Positions 41,228 through 50,217 are shown, counted from the first letter of the stretch. The stretch is DNA of 61,735 nt from Bacteroidota bacterium (GCA_023457935.1 JAEXBA010000029.1:1-61735); one strand, 5' to 3'. A program made the numbers and translations. Notes: generated by a model not told the origin, from the letters alone.

Positions 41228-42418
41228 TCAATTAAAGCCGTTTTTCTTCGCCAGTTCCTGGATGGATTTTTCTATGGCTTTTCCTAAGTCGTCGGAAGTG
41301 CTGTTTGCGCGCTTCTGCATTTCGCTGTCAATGTACTGCTGGCGTTTTACTGCCAGTTCAGAAATTTCCTTTTGAAGCCGCGCTCTTTCTTTGGATTTTT
41401 CGGCAACAAATTTTTCAATTTCAGCTTTCGTTTTACCTTTAAGTTCAGACGGAAGTTCGTCCTGACGAACATTTTTTATGAATTCTTTGTCGCTTTCCGC
41501 CTTGTCAACCATATCCCAGGAATCCGCTCTGTAAGCTTCTTTCTTCGATTTTGAAACGGTTCTTTCCACCGCATTGGCACGCGAAAGTGAAGCCGCATTC
41601 GCATCCTGAGTGGACTGTGCTGCTTTTTTTTCGTAACCGCGGCTGCCGTAACCTATGTAAGTATCGTTCAGTCTTGTGTTGCATTCTGAAATCCTGACAT
41701 CATAAGGTGTTTCAATAAAAATCACGCGCTGATTGCTGTCGATATTAAAATATTTTCCGCCGCCCAAAACTGCGCCGTCCTGCCAATAGGTGTTGATTCC
41801 TTCGGAACGGTCGCCACAAAAAATGGTGTTTACATAAATATTTCCTTTTCTTGCATCGGAAATGGCTTCCTTATAGTTTACGCCTTGCTGGTTAAATGCT
41901 TCATTTCCTGCAATATAAATCAGTTTCATCGATTTTGAGTTGCCGTTCCATTCCAGCTGGGAAACCGCATCTTTAATCACGGCTCCGCAATATTCGGTTC
42001 CGCCGTTGGTTCTTAATGAAAACAGTTTTTCTGAAATCAGATCCAGATCCTGAGTTAAAGGTGTCACTTTTCTCACCCAGTTTTTATCGCTTAAACCGTC
42101 ATTGCCGTATTCGTACAGTGCAATTTCTATTCGTGGCGTCTGGCCTTCATATTTCAGGGTTGAAAGCGTGTTTACGATATTCCAGAGCCGCGATTTTGCC
42201 TGTTCAATGAGTCCGTCCATCGAGTTGGAAGTATCCAGAAGCAGCGCAACCTGAATGGTATTGTCTGCGGAAAAATTCTGCGGTTTTTCCACGACGGTTT
42301 CGATTTTCGGTTCTTCGTACACTGCAGCGGTTCTTGTTTTGAAGTCGGATTTGGATAGGGCAAATGCCAGAACTCCACCGCTAAGTAGAGTTGTTGTAAT
42401 AAGGGTTTTTGTTTTCAT
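41228..42418 (-). CDS. von Willebrand factor A domain protein, exported
   Basis: A 396-residue protein with an N-terminal signal or anchor (LITTTLLSGGVLAFALS) and a VWA domain (about 53-235) with the metal-binding MIDAS start DTSNS (Asp62, Ser64, Ser66) and later Thr and Asp positions. The remainder is charged and helical (EAYRADSWDMVDKAESDKEF to the end), probably coiled coil. VWA proteins usually mediate metal-dependent protein contacts. Its promoter has a TAATTTTA -7 box and the paired TTGGTGAA repeats (42482-42512), shared with the neighbouring SIMPL gene and kinase operon, so it is probably a target of the LytTR regulator at 45371. Confidence 0.85.
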   Translation of the reverse strand: MKTKTLITTTLLSGGVLAFALSKSDFKTRTAAVYEEPKIETVVEKPQNFSADNTIQVALLLDTSNSMDGLIEQAKSRLWNIVNTLSTLKYEGQTPRIEIALYEYGNDGLSDKNWVRKVTPLTQDLDLISEKLFSLRTNGGTEYCGAVIKDAVSQLEWNGNSKSMKLIYIAGNEAFNQQGVNYKEAISDARKGNIYVNTIFCGDRSEGINTYWQDGAVLGGGKYFNIDSNQRVIFIETPYDVRISECNTRLNDTYIGYGSRGYEKKAAQSTQDANAASLSRANAVERTVSKSKKEAYRADSWDMVDKAESDKEFIKNVRQDELPSELKGKTKAEIEKFVAEKSKERARLQKEISELAVKRQQYIDSEMQKRANSTSDDLGKAIEKSIQELAKKNGFN

Positions 42419-42446
42419 TATTGTAGGATTTAGTTGTTTTCTGAAG

Positions 42447-42512
42447 TAAAATTAGTTTCAAAACCGTCAGGAATTTTTCAAACTTGGTGAAAGTGGTGTT
42501 TCACTGGGTGAA
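42447..42512 (-). promoter_or_regulatory. Promoter of the VWA gene with paired direct repeat operator
   Basis: Plus-strand ACTTGGTGAA at 42482-42491 and ACTGGGTGAA at 42503-42512 are direct repeats with 21-bp period. On the minus strand a -7-like TAATTTTA lies at 42447-42454, 27 bp from the nearer repeat. The same pair occurs at 43519-43549. Confidence 0.7.
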
Positions 42513-42518
42513 TTGTAT

Positions 42519-43457
42519 TTATGGTTTTATGTTGAGGTTTTTTAGTTCGCCGTTTGGCGTAACAATCATAAATTCTTTCTGGTTTTTCTGATCACTTTTT
42601 GAAATCAGAACCTTAATTTCATACATCACCTGAATCACCGGTTCTACAACTATTGGATTAATTACAAAATCAAATTCCTTATTCATAACAGGATGATAAA
42701 AAATGGTAGTTGTTTTATCTGACTGATTTACGTTAGCCGATTTCCTCAAATTCAGCGTTGAGCTTCTGGAAGCTTCGTAGGAACGGTACATTTCAACCGG
42801 AATTTTTACTAAAAAGCCGTCGGACACCGATTTTTCATTGTTTTCAAACGGTTTCCCAATCAGCTGTTCATAGTTTTTAATTTTTTCCTGAATCTGAATC
42901 CGTGCCTTTGTTTCCAGCTCTTTTCTGATGTTTTCCAGAGCCGAAGCATAATAATCAACTCTCACCAGATCGTATATTTCGTTTGCTGAAAGAACTTTCA
43001 TGAATTCTTCAAGCATGGCTGCTTCATTAAATTTGATGTGAATATTCTTCTTGATTTCGAACCCGGCCGGAACTTCATTGTAGGTTTTTTTGCTGAAGAT
43101 TTTCTTCTCCACTTCATATTCATATGTGGGAACAAAGGAAATTACATCCACATACGTCTCAATATTTTTACCTTTTTTTATCCAAGTAAGGGCAGAAGAA
43201 ATCCGCTCGTCAATCAGTCCGTTTGCTTCTTCCTGACTTTTTCCAACCTGCGTAACACTGAAAACCGCCACATAAGAATCCGCTTTTATGTTGGCAAGGC
43301 CTTTCACGCTGAAAAGTGTTTCGTCTGAGTTAGGTTTCGGTATTGTAAGAAAGTTTTCAGGAAAATTCCGCTGGTTTTCATAGTTGATGTTTCCTGATAT
43401 TTGTGCTTTGATCATAAACGATGAAGCTACAGTAATGGTGAAAATCAGTTTTTTCAT
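42519..43457 (-). CDS. SIMPL (DUF541) domain protein, exported
   Basis: A 312-residue protein with signal peptide MKKLIFTITVASSFMIKAQ and a SIMPL/DUF541 domain (about 48-250): FSVKGLANIKADSYVAVFSVTQVGKSQEEAN, shown here as its ends, SVKGLANIKADS and TQVGKSQEEAN, is the family opening. SIMPL proteins (for example E. coli YggE, mammalian SIMPL) form periplasmic or signalling oligomers with poorly known roles. It reads away from the kinase gene and shares its operator. The -7 box TAAGTTTG at 43483-43490 is perfect. Confidence 0.82.
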   Translation of the reverse strand: MKKLIFTITVASSFMIKAQISGNINYENQRNFPENFLTIPKPNSDETLFSVKGLANIKADSYVAVFSVTQVGKSQEEANGLIDERISSALTWIKKGKNIETYVDVISFVPTYEYEVEKKIFSKKTYNEVPAGFEIKKNIHIKFNEAAMLEEFMKVLSANEIYDLVRVDYYASALENIRKELETKARIQIQEKIKNYEQLIGKPFENNEKSVSDGFLVKIPVEMYRSYEASRSSTLNLRKSANVNQSDKTTTIFYHPVMNKEFDFVINPIVVEPVIQVMYEIKVLISKSDQKNQKEFMIVTPNGELKNLNIKP

Positions 43458-43482
43458 TGTATTCAGTTTTAAATTATCAAGG

Positions 43483-43490
43483 CAAACTTA
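43483..43490 (-). promoter_or_regulatory. -7 box TAAGTTTG of the SIMPL gene
   Basis: Exact TAnnTTTG on the minus strand. Exactly 28 bp separate it from the operator at 43519-43549. Confidence 0.7.
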
Positions 43491-43518
43491 ACCGCTTCCT
43501 AACCTGTATTGCGTTAAA

Positions 43519-43549
43519 ACTTGGTGAAGGTGGGTTTTCACTTGGTGAA
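43519..43549. promoter_or_regulatory. Paired direct-repeat operator between divergent genes, probable LytTR site
   Basis: ACTTGGTGAA occurs at 43519-43528 and again, identical, at 43540-43549 (21-bp period). It is exactly 28 bp from the -7 box on each side. Spacing and repeat length match the direct-repeat sites of LytTR-domain regulators in general, and a LytTR regulator is encoded 1.8 kb away. Confidence 0.75.
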
Positions 43550-43577
43550 TCATTTTTCTGCATCGTCCGCAATATGT

Positions 43578-43585
43578 TACCTTTG
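43578..43585 (+). promoter_or_regulatory. -7 box TACCTTTG of the kinase operon
   Basis: Exact TAnnTTTG match, 28 bp from the operator. The start site falls near 43591, so the mRNA has almost no leader before the ATG at 43596. Confidence 0.7.
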
Positions 43586-43595
43586 TTAAGTGAAG

Positions 43596-45365
43596 ATGAA
43601 ATCTGTTTTGTCCATAATTTTTTTGCTTCTGGGTGTATTTTTTTATGCTCAGAGCAAAGGCGATGTCAGAAGTGTTCAGGTTCCGCAGAAAAAACTGGAA
43701 AAAGCTTTTAATTCCGGCGACGAAAACCAGCAGGCAGAAGCGTATATGAATTTGGGCGATTCTTACTTCAATCAAAGTAATTTTGTGAAAAGCGAAGAAT
43801 TCTATCAGAAGTCGCAGCAGATTTATTCCAGACTGAAAGATGAGAAAAACCTGGCTATTGTTACCCGAAAACTTGCGCAGTCTCAGGAAAGGCAGAAAAA
43901 AGTTTCTGCAGCGGCAAGAAATTACGAAGCGGCTTCCAGTGCAAGTATGACGACGTATGAAAAATCTGTCAACACCAATGATGCTTCACGGCTTAAGACT
44001 TCCGATATTGAAAGCAAAGAAAAGGCAGTTCAACAGAATATTCGCGTAAATTCTGCAGTAAGAAATACCGGTGAACTTTCCAAAGATTACGAAAATATGG
44101 CGGAAATTAATGTTCAGCAGAACAATATACCGGCCGCGACTAAAAATCTGGAAAATGCCTACGAACTCAGCAAGGAGAAAGAACCGGACAAGGCACTGGA
44201 AATCAATCAGAAAACGGTGGATTTGCTGGTGGAACAGAAGCAGTTCGACAAAGCCATCGAAAAGAAAAAAGAGGTTTTGGAAGAAGATTTTGTTCAGGAA
44301 AATTCTGCACAGAAAGTTGTTCAGATTCAGGAACTCGCAGAAATTTATCTTAAAAGTAACGATGCTGAAAAAGCACGGGAACTTTTGGAAAACTCTTACC
44401 GTATTGCGCTGGAAAACAGCCATACCAACGAAGCGCGAAACAGTTTGCTGAAACTGGATTCTCTCAATACTGCTGAAGGAAAAACTGCTGAAAGCATCAC
44501 TCTTTACAAAGACTTTCTTTCAAAACTGCCGGCAATGCTTGAGCAAGATTCGTCTTTGGTTACCGGAAAGCTGATGAAGGAAACCGAAGAACGCATCAAA
44601 CAGCTCGAAAAAGAAAAGGTTCTGAAAGATGAACTGATTCAGCGGACAAGCATGTTCAACTATCTTCTGATTGCTGGACTTTTGCTGGCTTTGGGTTTCA
44701 TCGCTTTTGCTCTTTTCGCACAGAAAAAACTCAAAAGGCAGAACAAAAAAATTGAGCTGCAGTCGCTTCGGCGCGAGATGAATCCTCATTTTATTTTTAA
44801 CAGTTTAAATTCTGTAAATCAGTTCATTGCAGAGAACAATGAACTGGAAGCGAACCAGTATCTTACAAAATTTTCCAAGCTTATGCGCGGCGTTATGGAA
44901 AACTCTAAAGAGGATTTTATTGCGTTCAATGATGAGCTGGATTTGCTTAAAAATTATCTGTCTCTGGAGAAAAGCCGTTTTCATGATAAATTCGATTACG
45001 AAATCTCAGTTTCTGATAATCTTCAGAGCAATCACCTTAAAATTCCGGGAATGCTTATTCAGCCGTTTCTGGAAAATTCAATCTGGCACGGACTGCACTA
45101 TAAGTCTGACAAAGGATTTCTGCAACTTAGTTTTGAGAGGGAAAACGACAGACTTCTGGTAAAAATTGAAGACAACGGTATCGGAATGAAGCAGAGTGAA
45201 GCCCAGAAAACCGTTCACCAGAAACAGCGAAACGGCCGTGGAATGAAGAATACTTTAGAAAGGATTTCCCTGCTCAACGAACTTTACGGAAAGGAAATTG
45301 AATGTGAAGCAAAGGACAAACCTGATGGTGAAGGAACGGTTGTACACCTTAAAATGAAAATCTGA
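43596..45365 (+). CDS. TPR sensor histidine kinase, LytS/YehU type
   Basis: A 589-residue sensor kinase. Signal peptide (to about 20), a periplasmic region of tetratricopeptide-like helices (about 30-330: AEAYMNLGDSYFNQSNFVKSEEFYQ in pieces), one membrane helix (YLLIAGLLLALGFIAFALFA, about 350-370), then the His_kinase domain with REMNPHFIFNSLN (phospho-His398) and a C-terminal ATPase (GMLIQPFLENSIWHG, DNGIGMKQS). I use ATG 43596; a GTG two codons upstream lies on the predicted transcription start. The response regulator follows 5 bp after the stop. The TPR region probably senses a protein or envelope signal. Confidence 0.93.
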   Translation: MKSVLSIIFLLLGVFFYAQSKGDVRSVQVPQKKLEKAFNSGDENQQAEAYMNLGDSYFNQSNFVKSEEFYQKSQQIYSRLKDEKNLAIVTRKLAQSQERQKKVSAAARNYEAASSASMTTYEKSVNTNDASRLKTSDIESKEKAVQQNIRVNSAVRNTGELSKDYENMAEINVQQNNIPAATKNLENAYELSKEKEPDKALEINQKTVDLLVEQKQFDKAIEKKKEVLEEDFVQENSAQKVVQIQELAEIYLKSNDAEKARELLENSYRIALENSHTNEARNSLLKLDSLNTAEGKTAESITLYKDFLSKLPAMLEQDSSLVTGKLMKETEERIKQLEKEKVLKDELIQRTSMFNYLLIAGLLLALGFIAFALFAQKKLKRQNKKIELQSLRREMNPHFIFNSLNSVNQFIAENNELEANQYLTKFSKLMRGVMENSKEDFIAFNDELDLLKNYLSLEKSRFHDKFDYEISVSDNLQSNHLKIPGMLIQPFLENSIWHGLHYKSDKGFLQLSFERENDRLLVKIEDNGIGMKQSEAQKTVHQKQRNGRGMKNTLERISLLNELYGKEIECEAKDKPDGEGTVVHLKMKI

Positions 45366-45370
45366 AAATC

Positions 45371-46102
45371 ATGAAAATTAAAGCTGTAATTGTTGACGAT
45401 GAACAGATTGCGAGGAATGTTCTCCGGAATTATCTCACAAAATACTGTCCGCAGGTTGAAATTTTAGGTGAAGCCGAAAACATTAAAGAAGCTGTTCCTT
45501 TAATCGAAAATGTGCAGCCACAGTTGGTTTTTCTGGATGTTGAAATGCCGTTCGGAAACGCTTTCGACGTTCTTGAAGCCACAAAAGATCACCAGTACGA
45601 AACCATTTTTATCACCGCATTTTCGGAATATTCACTTAAAGCGCTGAATATGAGCGCTTCCTATTACATTCTGAAACCTATCGACATTCAGGAACTCATT
45701 ACGGCGGTTAATAGAGTTGCGGAGACGCTTGAGAAAAAGGAAGAGCTGAACCGAAACCGTATTCTGCTCGAAAATCTTCAGAAAAAACCAGAAAAACAGC
45801 AGATTATTTTACCGACTGTTCAGGGTTTTGACGTTGTTAAAATCGATGAAATCGTACGTTTACAGGCCGACGGAAATTTTACACAGATTTTTCTTCAGGA
45901 CGGCTCCAGGAAAATGGTTTGCCGATTCCTTAAATTTTTCGATGAACTGCTTGATTTTCCGTTGGTTCGTGTTCACCGGTCGCATATCGTGAATTTCAAT
46001 TTCGTGAAATCTTACCATAAAAACGGCGAAATTGTTCTGAATGACGGAACAGAAATCGAAGTTTCAAACTCGTACAAAGAGCAGTTTCTGAAACTTTTTT
46101 AG
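45371..46102 (+). CDS. LytTR family response regulator
   Basis: A 243-residue regulator with a receiver domain (1-120, phosphoacceptor Asp56 in VFLDVEMP) and a C-terminal LytTR DNA-binding domain (about 140-243: IVRLQADGNFTQIFLQDG, LVRVHRSHIVNFNFV). LytTR domains bind two direct repeats of about 9-10 bp on one face of DNA. It is co-transcribed with the kinase, 5 bp downstream, and is expected to bind the ACTTGGTGAA pairs at 43519 and 42482 (inference from spacing and context). Confidence 0.95.
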   Translation: MKIKAVIVDDEQIARNVLRNYLTKYCPQVEILGEAENIKEAVPLIENVQPQLVFLDVEMPFGNAFDVLEATKDHQYETIFITAFSEYSLKALNMSASYYILKPIDIQELITAVNRVAETLEKKEELNRNRILLENLQKKPEKQQIILPTVQGFDVVKIDEIVRLQADGNFTQIFLQDGSRKMVCRFLKFFDELLDFPLVRVHRSHIVNFNFVKSYHKNGEIVLNDGTEIEVSNSYKEQFLKLF

Positions 46103-46197
46103 TGCAGTTCAGTCAAAGAATTAAGCGTCCATCTCCGTTATAGTCTTGAATTTTATTGGTATTTTTGCACAACTATAATTGAAAGCTTAAGATTTTC

Positions 46198-46230
46198 ACT
46201 TTCAATTTTCAATTTTCAACTGTCCATTAA
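46198..46230 (+). repeat. Heptamer leader repeat directly before hisS
   Basis: (TTTCAAT)(TTTCAAT)(TTTCAAC) followed by TGTCCATTAA and then the hisS ATG. ATTGAAAG at 46178-46185 can pair with CTTTCAAT at 46199-46206. Nearly the same leader precedes ligD. Confidence 0.65.
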
Positions 46231-47580
46231 ATGAAGCCAAGTTTAGCAAAAGGAACCCGGGATTTTGCCGCTGATGAAGTGGTGAAAAGACGTTTTATCA
46301 TCAGTACTTTACAGAAGAATTTTGAACTTTTCGGTTTTCAGCCGCTGGAAACGCCAAGTTTTGAAAATCTCTCCACTTTAACCGGAAAATACGGTGAAGA
46401 AGGCGACCGTTTGATTTTCAAAATCCTGAATTCGGGAAATTATCTTGATAAAATTTCTGATGAAGAACTGGGTTTGAAAAATGTCGCTGCACTGACGCCG
46501 AAGATTTCTGAAAAAGCACTCCGTTATGATCTTACCGTTCCGTTTGCACGTTTTGTAGCAATGAATCACGGACAGCTAAACTTCCCGTTTAAAAGATACC
46601 AGATTCAGCCGGTTTGGAGAGCAGACCGTCCGCAGAAAGGCCGTTTCAGAGAGTTTTATCAGTGTGATGCAGACGTTGTCGGAAGTACTTCGCTATGGCA
46701 GGAAGTGGAACTCGTACAGTTGTATTTAACTTCTTTTGATGAACTGAAAGTTCCGGTGAAAATTCATATCAATAACAGAAAAATTCTTTCCGGTTTGGCA
46801 GAATTTGCGGATATTTCTGACCAGCTGATTGATTTTACCATTGCGCTTGACAAACTTGACAAAATAGGGAAGGACGGTGTTGTAAAAGAACTTAAAGAAA
46901 AAAATATTTCTGATGATGCCATTTCGAAACTGACTTTCCTGTTTGAAAATAAGCCGCAGGATGAAGTCATACAAATCCTGAAACAGAATTTTGAAAACAA
47001 TGAGACCGGTAAAGCCGGCGTTGAGGAACTGGAATTTGTTCTTGAAAACTGCCGGAAATTGGGAATTGAAGATCTTGTTTTTGATACTACTTTAGCGCGC
47101 GGACTGGATTATTACACCGGTGCAATTTTCGAAGTGAAAGCGCTGAATGTGGAGATCGGTTCCATTGGCGGCGGTGGAAGATATGACAATCTCACTGAAG
47201 TTTTCGGCGTGAAAAATGTTCCCGGTATCGGTATTTCTTTCGGACTGGACCGTATTTACCTCGTGATGGAAGAACTCGGGCTTTTCCCTGAAAATTCCAA
47301 CAGCAAAACCGAATTTCTGTTTGCCAATTACGGTGATCAGGAAGCTTTGGCGGCACAGAAAATCATAGCTTCTCTGCGTCAGAAAGGAATCGCTGCGGAA
47401 CTGTATCCCGAAAGTTCAAAACTGAAAAAGCAGTTTACATACGCAGAAAAGAAAGGCATTCCAAACCTGATTTTTGTAGGTGAAGAGGAAATGAAAAATT
47501 ATACGGTGACAGTGAAAAATCTGGAAAGCGGTGATCAGAAAACGGTTTCTCTGGAAGATTTTCTCGCGGTAGAACTGTAA
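46231..47580 (+). CDS. hisS: Histidyl-tRNA synthetase
   Basis: A 449-residue class II synthetase that charges tRNA-His. Motif 2 region (VWRADRPQKGRFREFYQCDADVVG, cited as QKGRFREFYQCDAD), the histidine-specific ARGLDYYTGAIFEV and the motif 3 GIGISFGLDRIYLVMEE are present, followed by the C-terminal anticodon-binding domain (FLFANYGDQEAL to the end). Full length. A TATTTTTG -7 box lies at 46160-46167. Convergent with ligD. Confidence 0.96.
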   Translation: MKPSLAKGTRDFAADEVVKRRFIISTLQKNFELFGFQPLETPSFENLSTLTGKYGEEGDRLIFKILNSGNYLDKISDEELGLKNVAALTPKISEKALRYDLTVPFARFVAMNHGQLNFPFKRYQIQPVWRADRPQKGRFREFYQCDADVVGSTSLWQEVELVQLYLTSFDELKVPVKIHINNRKILSGLAEFADISDQLIDFTIALDKLDKIGKDGVVKELKEKNISDDAISKLTFLFENKPQDEVIQILKQNFENNETGKAGVEELEFVLENCRKLGIEDLVFDTTLARGLDYYTGAIFEVKALNVEIGSIGGGGRYDNLTEVFGVKNVPGIGISFGLDRIYLVMEELGLFPENSNSKTEFLFANYGDQEALAAQKIIASLRQKGIAAELYPESSKLKKQFTYAEKKGIPNLIFVGEEEMKNYTVTVKNLESGDQKTVSLEDFLAVEL

Positions 47581-47597
47581 AAATTAAGTTTTTTAAT

Positions 47598-50144
47598 TTA
47601 CGTTGAAAGTTTCTCAATCGCTTTCAGCATATTGATTCCTTTTCCGAGCGTCGGTTGGAAGATATCGCCTTTTTTCTGAATTCTGGCCAATGCGTTTTCA
47701 ATATTCCAGTCGGTTGGTTGGAGTCCTGATTTTACTTCTTTCCATTCCAAAGGCATTGAAACAGGCGCTCCGTTTTTTGGGCGCAAACTGTAAACACTCG
47801 CCAACGTCTGTCCGCGACGGTTCTGAAGATAATCGAGGTAGATTTTATTCTTATCGCGCTTTTGTAAACTGCGTTCCAGAGTCGTTAAATCAGGCAGCTC
47901 TTTCTGAACCATCTGCATCAGAATATGCCCGAAATTTTTCACCTGATCAAAAGAATATTTCGCGCCCATCTGAATATAAACATGAATTCCTGAACTTCCC
48001 GAAGTTTTTGGATAACCTTCAATTTTAGCTTTGTCCAGGACAGTTTTCACCATTAAAGCAGTTTCAATAACGTCTTCAAAAGTATTGTTGTCGGAAGGAT
48101 CAAGGTCCAGAACCAGATAATCGGGATTTTCAAGATTTGTAATCCGGCTCGTCCAGACGTTCATTTCAATGGCGCCGAGATTATTCAGATAAGCCAAAGT
48201 TGCCCCATCGTTGCAGATGATGTAATTGATATTTTTCTCGTTGCTTTCGGAGAAAATTTCTTCAGTCTGAACCCAATCCGGCGTTGAATCTGCAGCGTCT
48301 TTCTGATAAAAACTCATGCCGTCAATTCCGTTTGGAAAGCGGTTTAAACTTTGCGGCCGGTCTTTTAAATGTGGAAGAATAAACTCAGCAACACTCTGAT
48401 AATAAGCCACCATATCGCCTTTTGAGATACCGTCTTTCGGCCAGTAAATTTTATTCTGATTGGTCAGTTTAACTTCCTGTTTTCCGATTTTTGTTTTCTG
48501 TTCATTTTCCCTCTGAACCACTGATTTTTTTACAGGTTTTGAGCTGTTTTTATCCAAGTTTTCGGTTTCATTCTCATCATTTTCCTGAACATCATTTTCC
48601 TTTAAATCTTCAGCAGATTTATCTTCGCGAAGCTGCAGAAACACGGGATGACGGTAAATTCCGTCTTTTGTGATTTCAGTAAATTTAATTTCAGCAACCA
48701 GTTCAGGTTTCAGCCAGGTTGGTTTGTCGTTGGTTTTCGGGATTTTTTCAAACGGAGAGTCATCGGTAATTAAAGGTTTCATTTTTTCATGAACCGATTT
48801 CAAAATTTTGTCTGAAAATCCTGTTCCGATATGTCCGCAAAAAACCGGTTTTTCACCTTCGAATCTGCCTAAAATCAGCGATCCGAAATGTTTTCTTGAA
48901 CCTTTTGGAGCAGTAAATCCACATATCAGAACGTCGTCGGTTTGCTGCGTTTTAATTTTGAGCCATTCGGAACTTCGGACGCCTTTTTTGTAAGAACTTT
49001 CCGTTTTCTTGGCAATCATTCCTTCCAAGCCCATGTTTTCAACAAGCCGGAAAAAATCCTTGCCTTTTTCCAGAACATGATCGTGATATTTGACGTAATC
49101 GCTCTCCTTCAAAGCATCTTTCAACAGTTCTTTTCGCTGAAGATAGCTCAGTTTTTCGGTTGAATGTCCGTTCAGCCAAAGCAAGTCAAAAACCTGAAAA
49201 ATGACGGTCAGATTCGGTTTGTCGCCAATCTGCTGCAACAGCTGAAAATTCGGTTTTCCTGATGAATCATAAGCGACAAGTTCACCGTCAATCACCATCG
49301 GAAAATCCTGAAGTTTCAGCTGGTTGAACACTTTTTTGAATTTCTGCGAAAAATCCAGTCCGTTCCGCGAATACAGTTGCGGTTCATCGCGCAGATCGGC
49401 AATGGCGCGGTAACCGTCCCATTTTATTTCGAATGCCCATTCGTCGCCGTCAAAAGGTTTTTCTACACTTTTGCAGAGCATCGGAACGATGAATTTTTTC
49501 AGCTTTTTCTCACCGGAAAGGGCAGGAGCGTAGTTTTTATAAACCTTTACTGATTCTTTTTTGGATTTTTTCTGATTGAGATAAGCCGTGACTTTTGAGT
49601 TGGCTTCCGTCTGTTCTTCAGCATCGTAATTTTCTGTGGTGGAAAATTCATCTTTATGTTTGATAAGCAGCCATTCGTTACCTTTTTCAGCATTCTTGAT
49701 TTTCACCAAAGCGAATTCACCTTTCAGTTTTTTTCCTTTCAGAATAAATTTCAGCGAACCTTTGTGAAGGTCTGCTCTCATTGCCAAATCGTTACTTTTT
49801 CCTTTAACTTTTTCCAGCGGCTCGTACGTTCCGGAATCCCAGATTTCCATTTCGCCTGCACCGTAATTTCCTTTCGGAATGCTGCCTTCAAAATCTTTGT
49901 ATTCAAACGGATGATCTTCGGTCATCATCGCCAAACGCTTGTCAGAAGGATTCAGCGACGGACCTTTCGGAATTGCCCAGCTTTTCAGAACGCCGTCCAT
50001 TTCCAGACGTAAATCGTAATGAAGATGCGTTGCCGCGTGCCGCTGAACCACGAACTGCAGTTTTTCCGAACTTTCCCTGGATTTTCCCTTGGGTTCGGAA
50101 GTCTGCTTGAAATCACGTTTTTTATTGTATTCCTCTAAATTCAT
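47598..50144 (-). CDS. ligD: Multifunctional DNA ligase D
   Basis: An 848-residue LigD for non-homologous end joining. Domain order is phosphoesterase (about 25-165: QRHAATHLHYDLRLEMDG), ATP-dependent ligase (about 215-510: catalytic Lys241 in EIKWDGYRAI), an acidic linker, and the primase-polymerase (about 555-848: NYIICNDGATLAYLNNLGAIEMN, YLVLDLDPSD with the metal-binding Asp pair), the PE-LIG-POL order known from Pseudomonas. It follows ku on the same strand after a repeat-filled gap of 73 bp, so ku and ligD are probably co-expressed. Confidence 0.95.
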   Translation of the reverse strand: MNLEEYNKKRDFKQTSEPKGKSRESSEKLQFVVQRHAATHLHYDLRLEMDGVLKSWAIPKGPSLNPSDKRLAMMTEDHPFEYKDFEGSIPKGNYGAGEMEIWDSGTYEPLEKVKGKSNDLAMRADLHKGSLKFILKGKKLKGEFALVKIKNAEKGNEWLLIKHKDEFSTTENYDAEEQTEANSKVTAYLNQKKSKKESVKVYKNYAPALSGEKKLKKFIVPMLCKSVEKPFDGDEWAFEIKWDGYRAIADLRDEPQLYSRNGLDFSQKFKKVFNQLKLQDFPMVIDGELVAYDSSGKPNFQLLQQIGDKPNLTVIFQVFDLLWLNGHSTEKLSYLQRKELLKDALKESDYVKYHDHVLEKGKDFFRLVENMGLEGMIAKKTESSYKKGVRSSEWLKIKTQQTDDVLICGFTAPKGSRKHFGSLILGRFEGEKPVFCGHIGTGFSDKILKSVHEKMKPLITDDSPFEKIPKTNDKPTWLKPELVAEIKFTEITKDGIYRHPVFLQLREDKSAEDLKENDVQENDENETENLDKNSSKPVKKSVVQRENEQKTKIGKQEVKLTNQNKIYWPKDGISKGDMVAYYQSVAEFILPHLKDRPQSLNRFPNGIDGMSFYQKDAADSTPDWVQTEEIFSESNEKNINYIICNDGATLAYLNNLGAIEMNVWTSRITNLENPDYLVLDLDPSDNNTFEDVIETALMVKTVLDKAKIEGYPKTSGSSGIHVYIQMGAKYSFDQVKNFGHILMQMVQKELPDLTTLERSLQKRDKNKIYLDYLQNRRGQTLASVYSLRPKNGAPVSMPLEWKEVKSGLQPTDWNIENALARIQKKGDIFQPTLGKGINMLKAIEKLST

Positions 50145-50217
50145 TTAATGGAAAGTTGAAAATTGAAAATTGAAAATGCGGCTCACTTTCAACTTTCAAT
50201 TCTCCATTTTCAATTGA
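50145..50217. repeat. Heptamer repeat with inverted arms between ku and ligD
   Basis: On the minus strand TTTTCAA repeats precede ACTTTCCATTAA and the ligD ATG, mirroring the hisS leader. An upstream TTGAAAGTTGAAAG arm can fold back on the TTTCAACTTTC arm. Confidence 0.65.

Noticed and set aside
43590..43598. GTG at 43590 as the kinase start
   Set aside because: It coincides with the predicted transcription start; ATG 43596 gives a normal signal peptide.
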